Below are positions 17,484 to 21,021 of a stretch of 21,021 nt of DNA, piece after piece. The first letter of the stretch is position 1. Each line of letters begins with the position of its first letter. This DNA comes from a virus. The position numbers and the translations under genes were made by a program. Below the pieces are notes generated by a model. It searched no databases and was not told the origin of the DNA. It saw only the letters and a program-made list of their open reading frames with translations. The stretch is from positions 1 through 21,021 of IMG/VR virus record IMGVR_UViG_3300030329_003784; one strand, 5' to 3'.

Positions 17484-17876
17484 TTATACCTCTCCTTCAA
17501 ACGTAGGTTCGGCGCCCGCTTTCAACATGGCGCGGTATAAACCATGGGGGGTAAAACAAAACCCGCGAAAGCCGATGACATCCTTCATCATCGAAACACA
17601 GGTACGAAGCGAATAACCGTGCGTTACACAATGCTGTTCCGTCCAACTCAATGCTTTGCCGTTCCGTTTTGCAAAGTGGATGAATCTTTCCACATCTACG
17701 GCTTCAGCAATACGCACAATGACCTGCCCCGGTTGCGGCTCGACAAATAGCCATTGTTTATTATCTGCGTCATAGGCAAATGCCATGACATGACGAAAGC
17801 CCTTTCGCGTCCAGATCCGCGCCCACAGCTGCTGCGGATAGCCAGGAAAATCCAAAAACAGCACATTCCAAATCAA
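17484..17876 (-). CDS. Conserved phage protein, possible papain-like (LRAT/permuted NlpC-type) fold
   Basis: This 130-aa protein begins at a TTG that overlaps the terminase stop (TTGA) and ends 1 bp before the next gene. There is no Shine-Dalgarno, and a GTG at codon 5 is an alternative start, so the N-terminus is uncertain. Seen in the sequence: RHVMAFAYD with His29, WLFVEPQPG (42-50), then Cys93 at the start of a helix (TCVSMMKDVIG) and FTPHGLYRAML (~108-118). A His followed by strands and then a helix-starting Cys is the order found in LRAT/permuted NlpC-P60 folds, whose members cleave or form amide or thioester bonds. Whether it is an active enzyme is unknown. His29 and Cys93 are only candidate catalytic residues. 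Small proteins like this are found near terL in several podoviruses. Confidence 0.6.
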   Translation of the reverse strand: MIWNVLFLDFPGYPQQLWARIWTRKGFRHVMAFAYDADNKQWLFVEPQPGQVIVRIAEAVDVERFIHFAKRNGKALSWTEQHCVTHGYSLRTCVSMMKDVIGFRGFCFTPHGLYRAMLKAGAEPTFEGEV

Positions 17877-19408
17877 TGGACGGCAAAGCGTTGAGTCCGA
17901 GATGTCAGCCTCCCTTTTTGAATGCGCCGGTCAAAGATATTCTGTGACCGCTCCACTACATGCGGCTTGGCTGGTTTATCGCCTATTGTCAGTGCGCGGC
18001 CTTCACCGGCACCCAGCATGAGATATTGAAGCGCATCATGCGGGTGAGATGCCTTGTTCTTGGCTGGCCGCTCCTGGTACTGGTCGATAGTTCCGGCAAC
18101 GGACGGAAAATTATATCCGCCGTTAAAGCCTTGTTTGAGAACCACGCAGCGCGGATCGATCAGAATACCTGGTTGTCCGTCAATCATGCGGTTGAGAACC
18201 GTCTCCACGGCTTCAATACGAATATCGGGATCGTTGGTCGGCGCTTTTCTGGCTATCAAGCCTTCAGCGCGGAAAATTCTAAACGGCGTATTTTCGTCGG
18301 TCTGTGCGCGATGATCGCCAGCCGGATCGCCGTAGATCAGAAACTTGGCACCTTCGGTAAGAGGAAACTCGCCCATTGCCTTTTTGATCTCACCGGCAAA
18401 GCGCTTCGCCCCCATATCCGAGCGCACCACTTCCTTCAGAATACGCCAGCGGCCATGAAGGCTCTGTGCGAATATCGCTGCTGGGGTCAACCCAAAATCC
18501 ACACCCACCCATACGTCCTGTGACGGCACACATTCGAGCGGCTCCTTGGCGATATGTGCTTCCTGGCGGAATGTCGAATAGACCGGCTTGCCAGCAGAGT
18601 GGGTGCCGAGCTTGTTCATCACATACACGTCGATCCAGTCCTGGCCCTTACCTTGAATCAGGCCGGGGTAATAATCGCCATCCAGGTTTCTCACATTTTC
18701 GGCACGTTGATTGACATGGTATCCGGTGACTTCGCCCTGCGCGTTTGTCTTTTCCAGCATTCCGGGCGGCTGAGTGAAGAACTCCCAATCGGCGGGTGTC
18801 ACCAGCGTCAGCCGGTCAGCCTCACTCATCCATTCCGGCACGGGTACTTCGCCAGCCATGATCGGCCACCAATGTTCTTCGGAAGGCGCGTTGGTATCCA
18901 TAATCAGGCCCGACCATGTAGCCCCACCGTCCTTCATCGCCGGGAATCTTCGCAATCTGCTGGTTGCCGCATCCACGATCTGCTTCGGCACTTCACGGGC
19001 CTCGTTGATCCAGCAGAAAGTCAACTCAAGCGATAACAGCTTTTTAATATCTTCAGGCTTGTCGAGTGCGAGAAAGATTACCTCAAGCTCGATATCGTTG
19101 ACCTTAATCATATGAATGAAGGGCGGCGACCATGAGAAATGCCCGAAATCGTTTTCCGGAAACCATTCGAGCCATGTTTTGGCCGTGGTCAGTTTTAGTT
19201 CCGGAAACGTATTCCGCACGATTGCCGCACGGCTGCGCCGAATGCCTTTATCGTCAGGTTCCTGGGCGCAAGCGCGGCGGAATATCTCTATACAACAGGC
19301 CGTTGACGTACCGGAGCCGATAGGGCCGCGTATGCCGCGAACAAATCTGTCCGACTTCATAAAGGATTTAAGAACCGTACCATCCGGCTTATAGGTGATG
19401 GTAGGCAT
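17873..19408 (-). CDS. terL: Large terminase subunit
   Basis: This 511-aa DNA-packaging motor has an N-terminal ATPase and a C-terminal RNase H-like nuclease. The Walker A position at 28-35 reads GPIGSGTS, with Thr34 where Lys is expected. Walker B is LTFCWINEAREV (129-140), with Asn-Glu as is usual in this family, and the coupling motif is LIMDTNAP (169-175 region). The nuclease carries the three expected acids: Asp304 in VGVDFGL, Asp361 in IYGDPAGD and Asp458 in SHPHDALQY. It cuts concatemeric DNA and pumps it through the portal. The ATG overlaps the stop of the 74-aa gene (TAATG), and no strong binding site is seen. The missing Walker A lysine is the odd point (codon ACG where AAG would give Lys). 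Confidence 0.93.
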   Translation of the reverse strand: MPTITYKPDGTVLKSFMKSDRFVRGIRGPIGSGTSTACCIEIFRRACAQEPDDKGIRRSRAAIVRNTFPELKLTTAKTWLEWFPENDFGHFSWSPPFIHMIKVNDIELEVIFLALDKPEDIKKLLSLELTFCWINEAREVPKQIVDAATSRLRRFPAMKDGGATWSGLIMDTNAPSEEHWWPIMAGEVPVPEWMSEADRLTLVTPADWEFFTQPPGMLEKTNAQGEVTGYHVNQRAENVRNLDGDYYPGLIQGKGQDWIDVYVMNKLGTHSAGKPVYSTFRQEAHIAKEPLECVPSQDVWVGVDFGLTPAAIFAQSLHGRWRILKEVVRSDMGAKRFAGEIKKAMGEFPLTEGAKFLIYGDPAGDHRAQTDENTPFRIFRAEGLIARKAPTNDPDIRIEAVETVLNRMIDGQPGILIDPRCVVLKQGFNGGYNFPSVAGTIDQYQERPAKNKASHPHDALQYLMLGAGEGRALTIGDKPAKPHVVERSQNIFDRRIQKGRLTSRTQRFAVH

Positions 19409-19632
19409 TATCCATGCACGATAGGTTTTGCTGCCAAAATACCTGCATCGACCTGGGCCTTGATCTGCTTTTCAGCAACTTGCGGCCCAAGCGAGGCGAT
19501 GATCTTGTCGCATTCATAATCATTGATATGCCGGTCAGGATAATGCCGCATTTGGACGCGGCGAACCGACGCTCTCAGGCGGCTTAAATCGTCATGGGAC
19601 AGACCGGTAATCCACTCAAGTCCCTCGCCCAT
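19408..19632 (-). CDS. Small conserved protein directly upstream of terL
   Basis: This 74-aa protein contains RHYPDRHINDYECDKIIASL (~29-48) and a helical VAEKQIKAQVDAGIL. It resembles a small family of phage proteins found next to terL, with a motif of the type YP-x-x-x-I-x-D-x-E-x-D-x-x-I-x-x-hGP. Its function is unknown. The start is 3 bp after the 36-aa gene with no clear Shine-Dalgarno, and its stop overlaps the terL ATG, so it is probably translated by coupling. By position it could be mistaken for the small terminase. But at 74 aa without a helix-turn-helix it is a poorer candidate than the fragment at 20830-21021. Confidence 0.65.
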   Translation of the reverse strand: MGEGLEWITGLSHDDLSRLRASVRRVQMRHYPDRHINDYECDKIIASLGPQVAEKQIKAQVDAGILAAKPIVHG

Positions 19633-19635
19633 GAT

Positions 19636-19746
19636 TTAGGCGTATTTCACAGCACGGCGAGGCTTTCTTGTGCGCTTTGTCACCTTTCTCTTGGTTCCAG
19701 GCTTGGCCCGTTTCGGTTTCTCGCCGTATCCTTTACCTTTAGGCAT
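19636..19746 (-). CDS. 36-aa highly basic small protein
   Basis: The ATG at 19746 has GGAG eight to eleven bases upstream. The product begins MPKGKGYGEKPKRAKPG and ends RRAVKYA. It has 16 Lys or Arg residues out of 36 and only one acid. Tiny basic proteins beginning MPKGKGYG are found in packaging or lysis regions of many podoviruses and are usually left unnamed. Nucleic-acid binding or a minor virion role is possible but not shown. It ends 3 bp before the 74-aa gene. Confidence 0.6.
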   Translation of the reverse strand: MPKGKGYGEKPKRAKPGTKRKVTKRTRKPRRAVKYA

Positions 19747-19764
19747 CGCTTTTCTCCATGATTG

Positions 19765-19878
19765 TTACCGGCCCCACAGAAGGAGCCTTTTGAGGCGTGA
19801 AAATATGCGTCTAATCCATCTATAGAGGCTGAAAAGACCATCGGTAACGTGCTTGGCAAAGATCATGTGGAACATCAT
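19765..19878 (-). CDS. Putative 37-aa cationic amphipathic peptide
   Basis: An ATGATG overlaps the TGA of the upstream gene, and the frame stays open to a TAA at 19765. The peptide starts MMFHMIFAKHVTDGLFSLYR and continues with a helix rich in Arg, Lys, Trp, Phe and Leu. Nine of the last 20 residues are Arg or Lys, and the only acid is Asp13. Plotted as a helix it would have one hydrophobic and one basic face, like membrane-active peptides. No Shine-Dalgarno is visible beyond coupling. It could be a small lysis or membrane-acting product, or a chance ORF. I recognise no homologue. Confidence 0.4.
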   Translation of the reverse strand: MMFHMIFAKHVTDGLFSLYRWIRRIFSRLKRLLLWGR

Positions 19879-20174
19879 TGCGTGGTTTCCAGCATCCTCG
19901 CGCCAGGAGACAAAATACCGTCCCGGCCATGCGCCTTCTGGCATTCAAAGCCAGCGTTTTCGAGGGTGGCGGTCCATGTACCGGAGCCAAAATTCATATA
20001 AATCCGGACGATATCTCCGGTTCCGGTAATGCCCTTGAAAATGCGGTTCTCACCAAACTTCTGCGAAAGTGTGTCACGCCAGATTTCGTGCGGGGGACAG
20101 CCTGGGGGTTGTTGACGCACGCCCTCTTGAGGCGTTGCGGCGATCAGTACGGCAGTCGTGGCTTCCAGTAACAT
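19875..20174 (-). CDS. Small secreted-type protein (host-like family)
   Basis: This 99-aa protein has a short hydrophobic N-terminus (TTAVLIAATP, ~6-15), then GCPPHEIWRDTLSQKFGENR (~25-44), FKGITGTG, a strand IVRIYMN and SGTWTATLENAGFECQKAHG (~64-83). The layout is an export-like start, C-x-x-x-x-x-h-x-x-L-x-x-x-(F/Y)GE, G-x-x-x-x-G, then TWT-x-x-h and Cys-x-x-x-x-G. It matches a family of small uncharacterised secreted proteins that I associate with alphaproteobacteria and their phages. The function is unknown. The two cysteines (26 and ~79) may form a disulphide if it is exported. GGG is very close to the ATG, so the binding site is not ideal. Its TGA overlaps the start of the 37-aa ORF. 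Confidence 0.55.
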   Translation of the reverse strand: MLLEATTAVLIAATPQEGVRQQPPGCPPHEIWRDTLSQKFGENRIFKGITGTGDIVRIYMNFGSGTWTATLENAGFECQKAHGRDGILSPGARMLETTQ

Positions 20175-20226
20175 CCCTAAACTATCCGCCTATGGCGATG
20201 GCCTTTCCTGGTGCCGGGAGAGCGCC

Positions 20227-20267
20227 GTTGACGCTGGGCTGCTTAGAGGAGGTAGAGTGGCGTCAAC
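20227..20267. promoter_or_regulatory. 8-bp inverted repeat, possible operator or hairpin
   Basis: GTTGACGC (20227-20234) and GCGTCAAC (20260-20267) are perfect inverted copies 25 bp apart, with centres 33 bp apart, about three helical turns. The repeat lies in the non-coding stretch between the XRE regulator and the secreted-type gene, where a promoter of the late genes could be. It may bind the regulator or form a long-loop RNA hairpin. No clear -35/-10 pair was found beside it. Confidence 0.4.
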
Positions 20268-20319
20268 ATAATCCAGTGCTAAAGATTCCGCGCTCATCCC
20301 GGCAAGACCATATCAACCC

Positions 20320-20337
20320 AAAAAACCCGCCAGGGCT
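20320..20337 (-). terminator. Weak Rho-independent terminator-like hairpin after the XRE gene
   Basis: About 18 bases after the stop of the regulator, the minus strand reads AGCCC-TGGC-GGGTT followed by TTTT. That is a 5-bp stem (one G-U pair), a 4-base loop and a T-run, followed by GGG. The stem is short, so termination would be partial. Confidence 0.35.
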
Positions 20338-20354
20338 ACGCACAGACGTTTGCT

Positions 20355-20693
20355 CTATGTTTTAGAATCCCGAAAAGCATGAAGAACTTCAAACAAATCA
20401 CAGCCCAATTCCCTATCAGTCAAATCATCATAAACATCCGAAACAAACTCTCTATCCGGCCTCAAAGCATTCGGCGCCCGACGACCACGGCCTACTCCCG
20501 ATACCGGAACAACCTCTAGCTCGTACCCTAAAGCCCCTAAAATATTCTCCAGCTTACGAACCGTCGTTTCCCGCCGACCGCCTTCAACCGCCGCCAGCGT
20601 CGAAGCGGCAACCCCGGAATCCAAAGATAACTGAGACCGCGTTATCCCAGCCTCACGTCGTAACTCCCCTAAAACTACTCCCGTCCAATGCAA
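20355..20693 (-). CDS. XRE-family helix-turn-helix transcriptional regulator
   Basis: I chose the TTG at 20693 because AGGGAG lies six bases upstream of it. The longer frame from a TTG at 20720 would put that binding site inside the gene. The product is 112 aa. Residues ~7-60 form an HTH_XRE domain: LGELRREAGITRSQLSLDSG, then VAASTLAAVEGGRRETTVRK, then LENILGALGYELEVVPV. The GYELEVVP end is typical of HipB-like and phage XRE proteins. A basic linker (~66-80) and an acidic helix (~82-105) follow. It probably represses or tunes a nearby promoter. It is unusual that it lies between the probable small terminase and the rest of the packaging genes. No toxin partner is visible in the window. Confidence 0.78.
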   Translation of the reverse strand: MHWTGVVLGELRREAGITRSQLSLDSGVAASTLAAVEGGRRETTVRKLENILGALGYELEVVPVSGVGRGRRAPNALRPDREFVSDVYDDLTDRELGCDLFEVLHAFRDSKT

Positions 20694-20829
20694 GGCACAC
20701 TCCCTAGCAAAAATATACAATACGCCCTCATATGGGACTGCGTGCTTTTGAGAGCATTTCTAGCTGTGAGGGGCCTTAAGGGGAACGGTAGTACCCCACT
20801 TTCGGAGGGGGGGTCTGTTATAGACACCC
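20694..20829 (-). other. Non-coding leader of the XRE gene with competing hairpins
   Basis: Directly after the stop of the partial terminase gene, GGG-T-GTCT/AGAC-CCC forms a 7-bp stem with a bulge (20829-20810). Its C-run can instead pair with GTGGGG (20793-20813), giving a mutually exclusive hairpin. Further along are the 8-bp palindrome CCTTAAGG (20774-20781 region) and the short palindrome GGTACTACC. No T-run follows any stem, so simple termination is not supported. No convincing promoter was identified. Confidence 0.35.
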
Positions 20830-21021
20830 TCATCCGAGGTCTATGTTGATCGACACGTCGTGCTGGTGCTGCACCTTTTCTGGTGCCTTGAACCCTGCAC
20901 GATCGAGGAGATCCTTGCTTGCTTCGAGTTGCACATACTCACTCTTGGCACTGAGTGCTAAGCGATTGAGTACATGTGAAGCTCCAACAGCACCTAGACC
21001 AACCTGTTCTGCTACTCTCTG
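20830..21021 (-). CDS. Probable small terminase subunit, C-terminal 63 codons (5' end beyond window)
   Basis: The frame runs from the window edge to a TGA at 20830. The visible part ends with a helix HVLNRLALSAKSEYVQLEAS, then KDLLDRAGFKAPEKVQHQHD and a strand VSINIDLG. The pattern A-x-S-x-x-x-h-x-h-x-A-x-x-x-LLDRAG(F/Y)-x-x-x-x-K, then a short acidic/hydrophobic end, is typical of phage small terminase C-termini. Small terminases recognise the viral DNA and hand it to TerL. The DNA-binding N-terminus is outside the window, so it could be a related HTH protein of similar build. Confidence 0.6.
   Translation of the reverse strand, partial: QRVAEQVGLGAVGASHVLNRLALSAKSEYVQLEASKDLLDRAGFKAPEKVQHQHDVSINIDLG

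Noticed and set aside
18990-19030. Asn-Glu instead of Asp-Glu in the terminase Walker B
   Set aside because: At first it looked like a second defect, but WINEARE/WLNEARE is usual in this podovirus terminase family.
19408-19632. 74-aa gene as the small terminase
   Set aside because: It is too short and lacks a DNA-binding motif. The fragment at the window edge has the better C-terminal signature.
20270-20316. TTGATA-like -35 element for a late promoter
   Set aside because: No matching -10 hexamer is found 16-18 bases downstream on the minus strand.

Overview
This window is the structural and packaging block of a tailed phage with podovirus (short-tailed, T7-like virion) architecture. Every gene I can support is on the minus strand, so the reading order is from high to low coordinates. 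The host is most likely an alphaproteobacterium. The tail fibre carries a repeat unit, and there is a small secreted protein, both of which I know mainly from rhizobial and Rhodobacter-type phages and genomes. That is an inference from family resemblance, not a proof. No integrase, tRNA, rRNA, CRISPR array or insertion sequence is visible.

Region by region (minus-strand order): (1) 21021-19408, head of the packaging module. It holds the C-terminal end of a probable small terminase (cut by the window edge), an XRE-type helix-turn-helix regulator, a short non-coding stretch with a terminator-like hairpin and an 8-bp inverted repeat, a small secreted-type protein, and three very small genes (37, 36 and 74 codons). 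(2) 19408-16857, the large terminase, a 130-aa protein with an LRAT or permuted NlpC/P60-like layout of His and Cys, a proline-rich coiled-coil protein and a glycine-rich protein. (3) 16853-12819, head genes: T7 gp8-type portal, Bbp19-like protein, scaffold, major capsid protein and a small probable capsid decoration protein. (4) 12760-9778, tail tube genes (T7 gp11- and gp12-like) and a gp14-like internal virion protein. (5) 9773-2653, two very large internal/ejection proteins (1101 and 1271 aa). (6) 2649-1, a tail fibre that runs off the window, with a T7 gp17-type N-terminus, three ~118-aa repeats and short collagen-like stretches.

The genes are packed with 1-4 bp overlaps or gaps (TAATG, TGATG and ATGA junctions), so one long late transcript with translational coupling is the simplest reading. 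Gaps with structure are few: 20694-20829, 20175-20354, 13917-14047 (between scaffold and capsid) and 12761-12818 (between decoration protein and tail tube, where a hairpin covers the ribosome binding site). No stretch of more than 300 bases lacks a gene.

The parts form one assembly line. The terminase pair cuts and pumps DNA through the portal into a capsid built on the scaffold. The gp11/gp12-like proteins build the stubby tail. The gp14-, 15- and 16-like proteins are packed inside and ejected to make the DNA channel, and the fibre recognises the host. The most notable oddities are a terminase Walker A motif that lacks its lysine, a regulator gene sitting between the two terminase genes, a 37-aa cationic amphipathic peptide gene, and the RNA hairpins in front of the tail tube gene.
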